Assembly: GCA_017303715.1 (NCBI GenBank)
Contig: JAFLBZ010000045.1
Location: 1-33,058 of the forward strand
Direction: 5' to 3'
DNA length: 33,058 bases
Origin: Rhodothermia bacterium
Lineage (GTDB): Bacteria; Bacteroidota; Rhodothermia; Rhodothermales; UBA2364
The notes under the pieces were generated by a model that was not told the DNA's origin, did no database searches, and saw only the letters and a list, made by a program, of their open reading frames with translations. A program made the position numbers and the translations under genes. Each line of letters opens with the position of its first letter. Positions within the stretch are counted from its first letter, which is position 1. Of the stretch, positions 8,234-16,162 are shown one piece after another.

Positions 8234-9616
8234 ATGGTTTTCGTGTTTATTTTTGCGGTTATTGCTTTTCTGGGCTTGTTCGGTTTAACGGTAATGTTCC
8301 ACCTTCGGAAAACAAATAACCCAGAAGCCGCACCTGACGAAAAAACGAAAGGTTGGGCTTACATTGCCTTATTAATGGCCTTGGCCGCCGTTATTTATTC
8401 GGGCTATCGTCTTGCCTTAGGAAGCCCTTGGGAAGCCCATCTTTTTGAGTGGATGAATTTAGTCCTCCGACTGATGCACTTTACCTTTGGAATTGCATGG
8501 ATTGGGGCTTCTTTCTATTTTGTTTTTTTGGAAAATGCCTTAAATAGAACCGAAAATGTACGCGAGGAATTGGCAGGAAATCTTTGGGCTGTGCATGGTG
8601 GTGGATTCTATTATTTAGAAAAATTTAAGGTTGCCCCAACCGAAATTCCAAAGAAATTACATTGGTTTAAGTATGAGGCTTATTTTACTTGGTTGTCTGG
8701 CTTTAGCCTTTTATTTGTGGTTTACTATTTCAATGCGAAATCCATGTTAATAGACCCGCAAATTATGGATATACAACCGATTACAGCCATTGCAATAGGT
8801 GTTGTCTCTCTTATTGTTGGATGGGTTGTTTATGATGGGTTATGTAGAACACCATTGGTACAAAATAATCTTTTATTTGGCCTTGTTTTTTTGGTAATAT
8901 CCGTTGTTTTTGCCTTTTTCTATACGCAAGTTTTTAGCCCACGTGCGGCATTTATTCATTTTGGTGCATTCCTCGGAACTATTATGGCTGCCAATGTTTT
9001 TTTTGTAATTATCCCGTCACAGAAAGCCTTGGTGGCCGCAGCGAAAAATGGGGAAGCCCCAGATGGTCAATTGGGTAAGAAGGCAGGATTGCGCTCCTTG
9101 CACAACAATTATTTTACGCTGCCAGTCCTTTTTGTAATGATCAGCAATCACTTCCCAACGACCTTTGGCCACGCATATCCTTGGCTCATACTCTTGGGAA
9201 TGTCGGTGGGTTTAGCAGGGGTTAAACACTACCTAAATGTCTTGGAAAAACACCAATACAATGTCTGGATTTTGCCCGCTTCGGTTGTTTTATTATTGGG
9301 CATTGCCTTCATCACAGGCCCAAAAGCATCGTCAAATTCAGCAAGTTGTACCCCTGTGCCTTACGAGCAAGTACACAGCATTGTCCAAACCCGATGCCAA
9401 ACGTGCCATTCCTCTAATCCTACCGACGACGTGTTTAAAGTTGCCCCCAATGGCGTCTTATTTGAAACCTCGGCACACCTGATAAACGCCAAAGACAAAA
9501 TTCTACAACGGGTAATCCTTACCGAATCCATGCCTTTACTCAATAAAACCAAGATGACCAAAGCCGAAAGAGAAACTCTGCGTTGCTGGATAGAACAAGG
9601 TGCAAAATCTAATTAA
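8234..9616 (+). CDS. puuD: Membrane urate oxidase with cytochrome c domain (PuuD-type)
   Basis: The protein has 460 residues. About eight hydrophobic segments (roughly residues 1-22, 42-60, 74-100, 151-167, 183-203, 212-232, 240-262 and a cluster at 292-361) are followed by a soluble C-terminal class I cytochrome c domain. Its haem-binding CQTCH is at 388-392, with M433 and M441 as candidate axial ligands (the pattern is ESMPLLNKTKMT). This is the architecture of PuuD (DUF989-type), the urate hydroxylase that makes 5-hydroxyisourate and sends electrons to a respiratory chain instead of making hydrogen peroxide like UriC. It replaces any soluble uricase here. The cytochrome domain should lie outside the cytoplasm. 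The next gene begins 13 bases later and encodes the two enzymes that process its unstable product. Confidence 0.9.
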   Translation: MVFVFIFAVIAFLGLFGLTVMFHLRKTNNPEAAPDEKTKGWAYIALLMALAAVIYSGYRLALGSPWEAHLFEWMNLVLRLMHFTFGIAWIGASFYFVFLENALNRTENVREELAGNLWAVHGGGFYYLEKFKVAPTEIPKKLHWFKYEAYFTWLSGFSLLFVVYYFNAKSMLIDPQIMDIQPITAIAIGVVSLIVGWVVYDGLCRTPLVQNNLLFGLVFLVISVVFAFFYTQVFSPRAAFIHFGAFLGTIMAANVFFVIIPSQKALVAAAKNGEAPDGQLGKKAGLRSLHNNYFTLPVLFVMISNHFPTTFGHAYPWLILLGMSVGLAGVKHYLNVLEKHQYNVWILPASVVLLLGIAFITGPKASSNSASCTPVPYEQVHSIVQTRCQTCHSSNPTDDVFKVAPNGVLFETSAHLINAKDKILQRVILTESMPLLNKTKMTKAERETLRCWIEQGAKSN

Positions 9617-9629
9617 CTATTTATTCTTT

Positions 9630-10499
9630 ATGAATCTGAATGACCTAAACACACTCCCCCATCAGGCAGCTTACGAAGGTTTTTTTGCCTGTTGTGGTTC
9701 TGAATATTGGGCACAAAACATGGTGGGCAACAGGCCTTATGCAAGCACCGATCAAATGGTAAAAGTAGCCACAAACTTGTGGTACGACGTCTGTTCTGAA
9801 AAAGATTGGCTAAGCGCCTTTAAGCAACATCCTAAAATTGGAGACTTGGGATCGTTACAGAAAAAATTTGCCTCCACAAGTCATTTGGCGGGTGCTGAAC
9901 AATCGGGTGTTTTGGCAGCAGAAACCGAAATCCTGCAAGCCTTAGCACAGGCTAATGAAGATTACGAACGTGCAAATGGCTTCATTTTTATTGTATGTGC
10001 CACCGGAAAAAGTGCAGCAGAAATGCTTGGACTTATGTGTGAGCGCCTTTCACACCAAACCACAGCAGAACTCCGCATAGCGATGGGCGAACAACACAAA
10101 ATAACCCTGATACGTTTGCAAAAATGGCTGTTTCAAGCTGATTGGTCTGGGCTAAAAGTAAGCCAGCTTACCACACATGTTTTGGATACCTCGGCGGGGG
10201 AAACAGGTAAAAACATCACCATTCGCCTGCAAGACCAACTTCAAGACGGTACTTGGCAAACATTTGCTCTGGGTCAAACGAACCACGATGGCCGTATTCC
10301 AGATTTGTTACCGCCAAACAGGATCCTTCCAGCCAAAACCTACCGACTGGTTTTTGACACCGCACATTATTTCCAAAGTCGCCAACAAGAAACCTTTTAT
10401 CCCGAAGTGGAAATTCAATTTATCATTCGTGATGATGCACATTATCACGTACCCCTATTACTAAATCCCTACGGATATTCCACATACCGTGGAAGTTGA
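9630..10499 (+). CDS. OHCU decarboxylase / 5-hydroxyisourate hydrolase fusion
   Basis: This 289-residue bifunctional enzyme starts at the ATG at 9630; an earlier in-frame start (9600) lies inside puuD. Residues 1-165 are 2-oxo-4-hydroxy-4-carboxy-5-ureidoimidazoline decarboxylase, with the catalytic His67 in HPKIGD, SHLAGAEQSG (84-93) and the FIFIVCATGKS strand (118-128). Residues about 175-289 are a transthyretin-like HIU hydrolase, with H183 in LTTHVLD, R222 in GRIPDL, H273 and the diagnostic C-terminal YRGS. HIU is hydrolysed to OHCU and then decarboxylated stereospecifically to S-allantoin. The domain order is that of plant allantoin synthase (TTL) and some bacterial fusions. Here it stands directly after puuD, so one polypeptide handles both unstable intermediates. 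Confidence 0.92.
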   Translation: MNLNDLNTLPHQAAYEGFFACCGSEYWAQNMVGNRPYASTDQMVKVATNLWYDVCSEKDWLSAFKQHPKIGDLGSLQKKFASTSHLAGAEQSGVLAAETEILQALAQANEDYERANGFIFIVCATGKSAAEMLGLMCERLSHQTTAELRIAMGEQHKITLIRLQKWLFQADWSGLKVSQLTTHVLDTSAGETGKNITIRLQDQLQDGTWQTFALGQTNHDGRIPDLLPPNRILPAKTYRLVFDTAHYFQSRQQETFYPEVEIQFIIRDDAHYHVPLLLNPYGYSTYRGS

Positions 10500-10537
10500 G
10501 TGCCCGCCCTCTTAATCCTGCTAAAACCCTAATCCAG

Positions 10538-11974
10538 ATGCTTAAATTGACTATAGCAAACGATCAAAAGGAGAAACTTTTTAGTGCGCTTAGCACCGCA
10601 AATCTTGCTTTCCAGCAAAAATATCCGGGAGATCGGCCTGACCGTCAACCCGTGCATACGGTTTATGGCGGCGCAAATTTATTCCGTAGCAACACCATTC
10701 CAGTCTTGGGCAAACGGGCTTTGGAAATCATGGAGACCTACGCGCCCGACTTTTTGACGTTTGGGCGCATTTTTGGCTTAGAAGGAATTGCGTTGATTCC
10801 CGAAAACGTCGTAGGATCGGACTTGGAAGCCCAACTTAAACCGCTTTCGGCACGCGAACGAAGGGCGCATCCAGCCGGTTTGGCGTATGAAGTCTATCAT
10901 AAGGTACACAAAAAATTAAACGGTGAAGCGATCGAGGACTTCCGCGTTGACTTTGAAGACGGTTATGGCAACCGATCAAATGAAGAAGAAGACCTAACCG
11001 CCATTTTTACCGCCAAGGAAATGGCACGCGGTATGATGGAAAACACGCTTTCGCCTTTCATTGGGATTCGGATCAAGCCTTTCACCGAAGAAATGAAAGA
11101 ACGCGGCTTGAGAACATTGGATATTTTTCTGACCACACTTGTCCAAGAAACAGAGGGAAAACTTCCCGATCATTTTGTAGTGATGTTGCCCAAAGTGACG
11201 ATCCCAGAACAAGTAAGCACCCTTGTTGGTTTCTTTGAGGCTTTAGAAACGGCACTGGGCTTGGCGCCACAAACGCTAAAAATGGAAATGATGGTCGAGA
11301 CAACCCAGTCCATTATGGATGATGAAGGTATAAACCCCCTTTTCAGGTTTATCCGCGCCAGTAAAGGTCGCTGTATTGCCACCCATTTTGGGACCTATGA
11401 TTATACGGCCTCATGTAGCATCACTGCTCGTTACCAAGAAATGGATCATCCCGTCTGTGATTTTGCACACCACATGACCAAAGTCGCACTTGCGCATACA
11501 GGTATCTGGCTTTCCGACGGCGCTACAAACACCATGCCCATTGGCCCACATCGCGGCGAAGACCTGACCGAAGCAGAACTCAACGAAAATAGGGCGGTTG
11601 TGCACCGTGCTTGGCGCAAAGGCTATAACCACATCCGGCATTCCCTTTGGAACGGATTTTATCAGGGATGGGATCTTAATCCGGCACAGTTGCCCATGCG
11701 GTATGCGGCGGTATTTGCGTTCTTTATGGAAAGCTACGATGATGCAGTGGCGCGACTCCGTACATTCGTCGAAAAAGCCGCGCGCGCTACGCTCATAGGT
11801 GATGTGTTTGATGATGCCGCAACCGGGCAAGGGCTGCTCAACTATTTCTTGCGTGCCTTGAACAGTGGCGCGATTACCGAAGAAGAGGTTTTAGAAACCG
11901 GACTCACTTTGGATGAAATTCGTGGACGCTCGTTCAAAGCGATTCTTGAAAAAAGACGCATAGAGCGGTCTTAA
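10538..11974 (+). CDS. DUF6986 protein, citrate-lyase/aldolase superfamily
   Basis: The protein has 478 residues. I recognise it as DUF6986-like, resembling the HpcH/HpaI aldolase, citrate lyase beta and malate synthase TIM-barrel superfamily. Superfamily-like elements are DFEDGYG (138-144, acidic metal site), IGIRIKPF (175-182, Arg178), KMEMMVET (248-255, with Glu254), and FGTYDYT (284-290). No biochemical reaction is known to me. It is the last gene of the purine operon, whose final recognised product is ureidoglycolate, so a step on ureidoglycolate or glyoxylate is a reasonable inference. The start is uncertain: a TTG at 10496 overlaps the previous stop, but the ATG at 10538 puts the QKYPGDRPDRQPVHTVY block about as far from the N-terminus as I recall for relatives. 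Confidence 0.75.
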   Translation: MLKLTIANDQKEKLFSALSTANLAFQQKYPGDRPDRQPVHTVYGGANLFRSNTIPVLGKRALEIMETYAPDFLTFGRIFGLEGIALIPENVVGSDLEAQLKPLSARERRAHPAGLAYEVYHKVHKKLNGEAIEDFRVDFEDGYGNRSNEEEDLTAIFTAKEMARGMMENTLSPFIGIRIKPFTEEMKERGLRTLDIFLTTLVQETEGKLPDHFVVMLPKVTIPEQVSTLVGFFEALETALGLAPQTLKMEMMVETTQSIMDDEGINPLFRFIRASKGRCIATHFGTYDYTASCSITARYQEMDHPVCDFAHHMTKVALAHTGIWLSDGATNTMPIGPHRGEDLTEAELNENRAVVHRAWRKGYNHIRHSLWNGFYQGWDLNPAQLPMRYAAVFAFFMESYDDAVARLRTFVEKAARATLIGDVFDDAATGQGLLNYFLRALNSGAITEEEVLETGLTLDEIRGRSFKAILEKRRIERS

Positions 11975-12130
11975 GGGTTTGGGTTGGGGTTACGTCAAAA
12001 AACAGGTTGCCTTTTTTTATCTTTCAAGAAAGGCTTTATCTTGGGTTTTGCGCCAAAGGTACAAATGCCAATTTTCTTCCCAAATTTATACCCAATTTGG
12101 TAACTCCATACCCCAATCCCCAAATTCTTG
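11975..12130. promoter_or_regulatory. Gap between purine operon and propeller gene
   Basis: A weak terminator-like element lies at about 11997-12020: an A-rich arm, the AGGTTGCC turn and a seven-T run. CCAAATT (12080-12086) and AATTTGG (12094-12100) form a 7-bp inverted repeat with a 7-nt loop, 30 bases before the next start. No convincing TAnnTTTG box is seen on the plus strand. Confidence 0.3.
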
Positions 12131-14662
12131 ATGAACAAGACATTGCTTTTTTGCATAGTTGCTTCTTTATTTACAGGCTGTATCAAAAACAGTAATACCG
12201 AAGAAAGCAAAGATTTTCGTCCTGCCGAACGAGCATATTTACAAAGACTCTATCCTTATGGACAAGCAGATCCAGAGGTTTATCCCAAAGCACTTAGGCA
12301 CATTGCTTTGATGCAAAGCCAAGCACTTCAAAAAAGGAGCGTCTGGTCTAATATTGATTGGACTTTTGCCGGCCCAACCAATATTGGAGGACGGGTGGTG
12401 GATTTGGAATACAATCCTTTAGACCCGAATACGGTTTATGCGGCCTCGGCAACGGGTGGGCTTTTTAAAAGCACCAATGGAGGCAATCTTTGGAGTGCCA
12501 TAACCGATCAACTTCCCATTCAAAGCATTGGAGATTTAGGTGTTGACCCGCAAAACCCCAATAACCTCTATTTGGGTACGGGAGAGGCCAATGGCGGGCA
12601 CAATAATTTTTCCGGCGGCGGCTTGTATAAATCCACCAATGGTGGTGAATCGTGGGCCTTTATGGGTCTTGGTAAAACAACGTCTATTGGCCGTGTGGTT
12701 GTGGATTACCAAAACCCACAACGGATCTTTGTTGCAGCCCTTGGCTCCTATTTTCACCCGAATCCTGACAGAGGCGTTTATCGCTCCAAAAACGGTGGCG
12801 AAACATGGGAGAAAGTTCTTTTTGTATCCGACTCTACAGGGGTGGTAGATGTATTGCAACACCCCCAAAATCCCGACATTCTCTTTGCAGCTACATGGGA
12901 ACGGGTTCGGCGACCAGATTTCAACACCCACCTCTTTGGGCCATCCAGCGGGGTTTACCGCAGTACCGATGGCGGCGATACATGGCATCTTTTGACAAAT
13001 GGCCTGCCCGATGCTAAACAGCAAAATGTAGGTAGAATTGGCTTGGCTATTTCCAAAAGTTCACCCAATATCGTGATGGCTTTGTTTAGCAATGGAAGTT
13101 CTTTGACAGGGCTTTACAAAAGTACGGATGGTGGCGATTCGTGGGCAGCAACAACGGGAATGACTTCACTTAGTGGGACAGATGGTGGATTTACGTGGTA
13201 CTTTGGCCAAATTCGTATCCACCCCACCAATCCAGACCATGTTTTTGTGCTACAAGTCCAGTGTATGCGCTCTGTGGATGGCGGGCAATCCTTCTCGAAT
13301 GTCACGGAAAATATGCATGTTGATTTTCACGCCATGACCTTTCACCCACAAGACCCTAACTATATCCTAACGGGCAATGATGGAGGAATAGACTACTCAA
13401 CCAATGCGGGTTTAAATTGGTCGCCAAGCGGTGATATACCCATTACCCAATTTTACGAAATCAACTATGACCCCACCAACCCACTAAGGCTTTATGGCGG
13501 CACGCAAGACAATGGAACCATCCGCACCCTTACAGGTGACACATCGGATTGGGGTTCTATTTACGGCGGAGATGGTTTTTATGTGATTGTACATCCCACC
13601 AATCCCAATATTATTTATGCGGAATCCCAGAATGGCGGGCTTGGGAAGTCCATTAATGGTGGTACGTCTTTCCGTAGTGCCTTAACAGGGGTCAGTAGTA
13701 ACGATAAACGGGATTGGTCTATGCCCGTGATTATGGATCCCCACCAACCCGAAACCTTGTATCTCGGCACAAATCGCATCTATCGAACAGAAAATGGGGC
13801 GACAAATTGGAGTGCGGTGTCTCCAGTTTTACCTCGTGCTGTTGCTGCTTCTCGATTGGGCGCCATTACCACCATTGCCGTCTCTCCGACCAACCCAAAC
13901 ATTGTCTATGCCGGAACAGATGACGGGCAAGTTTGGGTGACAAAAGATTATGCCCATTCATGGACAAATGTCTCAACGGGTCTGCCCAACCGCTGGGTAA
14001 CACGAATTGCGGTTGATCCAAAGGATGAAAATGCCGCCGTTGTCACCTTTTCTGGTTTAAAATTTTATGATCCCCAACCACACGTTTTTCGCACGACAAA
14101 TCTTGGTGCAACATGGCAAAACATTTCCGCGAACCTACCAGATCTACCGATCAATGCACTAATCATTGACCCAAAGAATGCGGCAAACATTTTTGTAGGG
14201 ACTGATGCAGGCGCATTTTTGACGAACAATTATGGAGGAAGTTGGGAGCCATTAGGAGGCGGTTTGCCTGCAGTTCCGGTATATGACTTTAAAATTACAC
14301 CAGATCGCTCCTTTTTGATTGCCGGAACTCACGGAAGGGGCATGTATAAATTACCACTCTCCACTCTACCAGTGTCCATGACCAATGAAGCGCTCCCCAA
14401 TGCGTTGGTTACGCTTAATATTTTCCCCAATCCCATCGGCCAAAATGGAACCATCGAAGTGAACCTTCAGATTCCGCAAATGGTACGATTAGAGGTTTTT
14501 GATCTACAAGGACGACGTATCCGGATGCTTTCAGATACCGCTTTGGGCGTGGGACAGCATAAATTTGCATTAGGAGCGCAGGATTGGGCAAATGGAACCT
14601 ATATCGTCCGGCTTGCTACCGCGCAAAAGATCATCACCCAGAAATTGACGGTTCGTCGTTAG
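12131..14662 (+). CDS. Secreted Asp-box beta-propeller protein with T9SS sorting domain
   Basis: The protein has 843 residues. A hydrophobic N-terminal signal ends in a lipobox-like LFTGC (Cys17). The body consists of some twelve BNR/Asp-box repeats such as GLYKSTNGGESW, GVYRSTDGGDTW, GLYKSTDGGDSW and VFRTTNLGATW, typical of VPS10/sialidase-like propellers (WD40/YVTN-fold secreted proteins). Blocks of the form HPTNPN.IYA lie between them. The last about 80 residues (NIFPNP, LEVFDLQGR, WANGTYIVRL, a Lys/Arg-rich end) are a type A T9SS C-terminal domain. The substrate is unknown; relatives are often called glycosyl hydrolases without proof. The ATG at 12131 is preferred over a TTG one codon upstream. 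Its last 29 bases overlap the convergent gene on the minus strand. Confidence 0.85.
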   Translation: MNKTLLFCIVASLFTGCIKNSNTEESKDFRPAERAYLQRLYPYGQADPEVYPKALRHIALMQSQALQKRSVWSNIDWTFAGPTNIGGRVVDLEYNPLDPNTVYAASATGGLFKSTNGGNLWSAITDQLPIQSIGDLGVDPQNPNNLYLGTGEANGGHNNFSGGGLYKSTNGGESWAFMGLGKTTSIGRVVVDYQNPQRIFVAALGSYFHPNPDRGVYRSKNGGETWEKVLFVSDSTGVVDVLQHPQNPDILFAATWERVRRPDFNTHLFGPSSGVYRSTDGGDTWHLLTNGLPDAKQQNVGRIGLAISKSSPNIVMALFSNGSSLTGLYKSTDGGDSWAATTGMTSLSGTDGGFTWYFGQIRIHPTNPDHVFVLQVQCMRSVDGGQSFSNVTENMHVDFHAMTFHPQDPNYILTGNDGGIDYSTNAGLNWSPSGDIPITQFYEINYDPTNPLRLYGGTQDNGTIRTLTGDTSDWGSIYGGDGFYVIVHPTNPNIIYAESQNGGLGKSINGGTSFRSALTGVSSNDKRDWSMPVIMDPHQPETLYLGTNRIYRTENGATNWSAVSPVLPRAVAASRLGAITTIAVSPTNPNIVYAGTDDGQVWVTKDYAHSWTNVSTGLPNRWVTRIAVDPKDENAAVVTFSGLKFYDPQPHVFRTTNLGATWQNISANLPDLPINALIIDPKNAANIFVGTDAGAFLTNNYGGSWEPLGGGLPAVPVYDFKITPDRSFLIAGTHGRGMYKLPLSTLPVSMTNEALPNALVTLNIFPNPIGQNGTIEVNLQIPQMVRLEVFDLQGRRIRMLSDTALGVGQHKFALGAQDWANGTYIVRLATAQKIITQKLTVRR

Positions 14663-15749
14663 GAAAGCTTTTTGCGTACATGTTGGAAACTGGAATATGT
14701 GGAAAAACCAAACTTATTGAAGCAATGGCGATCCACTCAAAAGGTTTCAACATGGCATATGCAAAATCTGCGTGCCATTTTGAACGAAGCACCCAATGGT
14801 GTACCAAGTATGGTCCAATCTTGTTGTATCTTTTGCGGATAAAACCATGTAAATCAGGACTAAATGAACGCAAACCCAACTCGGCTGCTTTAAGCACTTG
14901 AAGTTGTTTGTTCATGGCAAATGGTGTGCCATTCGTCGCAAAACGGATGTGATGTCTTACCCATTTGTGATGACCATGTGCTGCTGCCGAGGCGACATAA
15001 CAATCACCGGGCGGCTCTACTGGCAAGCTGGCGTAAAACCTTGTCGCCTCAAGCCAAGTTAAGTACCAAGAAGCACTATAAAGACCCGTCCAACCCAAAG
15101 CCCAAATTACAAGAGGGTTGTTTGGAAACCGAAACTTCCAAACTTCTTTTGCTACCCTTAGAAAACTCAAGGTGAACAACCCCGGTCCCAATATTGGTAA
15201 GAACAAAAGAGGAGCAAACAAGCTACCAATCGTGGTCATCCCACCAAAAAAATAACCCCCAACCACGACCAAACTGCCAATGACCAAATACCCAAAAACA
15301 AGCCACAACAAAATTTTGGGTGACTTGGTCAGTACATAATATATGCCGTAGGAAAGCAAATAGGTGATGACCAGACCTATCCCCCAAAAGAAGTTGGTGC
15401 TGTGGAATAGTGAAATAGACATCAAGACGTTGTAATGGATACCCAATAGAACACCTGTTACCAATCCCCAGCGAACGGACGCTAAAGCCAAATAATCCAC
15501 CCTTATCCCAACCAAAGCCATTGAAATGGACGCATACAATAAGCACGACCAAAAATACCATGACCATGTTGGGCCGATCAATAAACCAATAAAGGTATTT
15601 GCTCCGGACTGCCATTGCGGATCCAAATATACTTCCCAAAATGCAAAACAGACGATGGGCAGCAGCCAAACAACAAGATAATCCACCCACAGCGGGCCGA
15701 TGAAGGTGTCTTTTTGCACGTGTAATGGGTCTAAATTTTGATCTTCCAT
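14634..15749 (-). CDS. Multi-pass membrane protein, DUF6688-like
   Basis: The protein has 371 residues. Six or seven hydrophobic segments occupy about residues 18-40, 52-82, 92-112, 118-140, 146-168, 172-200 and 212-232. A soluble C-terminal domain follows, with the striking PPGDCYVASAAAHGHHKWV block (about residues 247-265) and further His/Trp-rich sequence. I recognise this block as resembling DUF6688 proteins; the function is unknown. The Cys and His residues could form a metal or catalytic site, but that is speculation. The gene converges on the propeller gene and overlaps it by 29 bases (14634-14662), so the two 3' ends are antisense to each other. A tentative promoter lies at 15804-15830. 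Confidence 0.65.
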   Translation of the reverse strand: MEDQNLDPLHVQKDTFIGPLWVDYLVVWLLPIVCFAFWEVYLDPQWQSGANTFIGLLIGPTWSWYFWSCLLYASISMALVGIRVDYLALASVRWGLVTGVLLGIHYNVLMSISLFHSTNFFWGIGLVITYLLSYGIYYVLTKSPKILLWLVFGYLVIGSLVVVGGYFFGGMTTIGSLFAPLLFLPILGPGLFTLSFLRVAKEVWKFRFPNNPLVIWALGWTGLYSASWYLTWLEATRFYASLPVEPPGDCYVASAAAHGHHKWVRHHIRFATNGTPFAMNKQLQVLKAAELGLRSFSPDLHGFIRKRYNKIGPYLVHHWVLRSKWHADFAYAMLKPFEWIAIASISLVFPHIPVSNMYAKSFPNDEPSISG

Positions 15750-16162
15750 ACAAACAAATTAAAAGGAGATGATCTGTTCAGATCAAAAAGCAACCCTACT
15801 AATTAAACGTATGTTATTGGTTTTGTACAATTTTTTTATAGATAAGAGCGCTTTAGTACGGACTATTTTTCCATGACAAAAACACAACACTTCTTATATC
15901 ATTCCCTAAGATTAGGGCGACAATCGAAAACTTTGCCGCCCTAATGATGACTATGTATTCGTTCGGGGATGGTTTTATAAAGAAGTCACCATAAGAGAAT
16001 AAGATTGCGACGGTTTAAAACGGTTAGAAGAAGTATTTTGGAAAAATTACCTCTACAAGATCTGACCGCTATTTTTGACGGTTTCCTGCCGAAACTTAGC
16101 CCATGTTGACAACTTAGAAAAGCGCTTTGATACAAAAAGCCTCATCAAGTCTCTTAATGGGT
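15750..16162. other. 413-bp intergenic region
   Basis: No convincing gene is seen on either strand. A perfect 9-bp inverted repeat, ATTAGGGCG (15911-15919) and CGCCCTAAT (15937-15945), encloses 17 nt; it lacks a T-run and is not an obvious terminator. On the minus strand, TACGTTTA (complement of 15804-15811) with TTG (complement of 15828-15830) is a poor candidate promoter for the DUF6688-like gene because the spacing is only 16 bp. A short palindrome AAAGCGCTTT lies near 16119-16128, downstream of the next minus-strand gene. Confidence 0.5.

Noticed and set aside
9600-9629. Upstream start for the OHCU/HIU fusion gene
   Set aside because: It lies within the puuD coding end; the ATG at 9630 fits the OHCU domain start.
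14584-14901. 105-codon plus-strand ORF after the propeller gene
   Set aside because: It is antisense to the DUF6688-like gene, which has coherent membrane helices and a conserved-looking block; this ORF has none.
16119-16128. AAAGCGCTTT palindrome as a terminator
   Set aside because: It has no loop and no T-run; too short to support.
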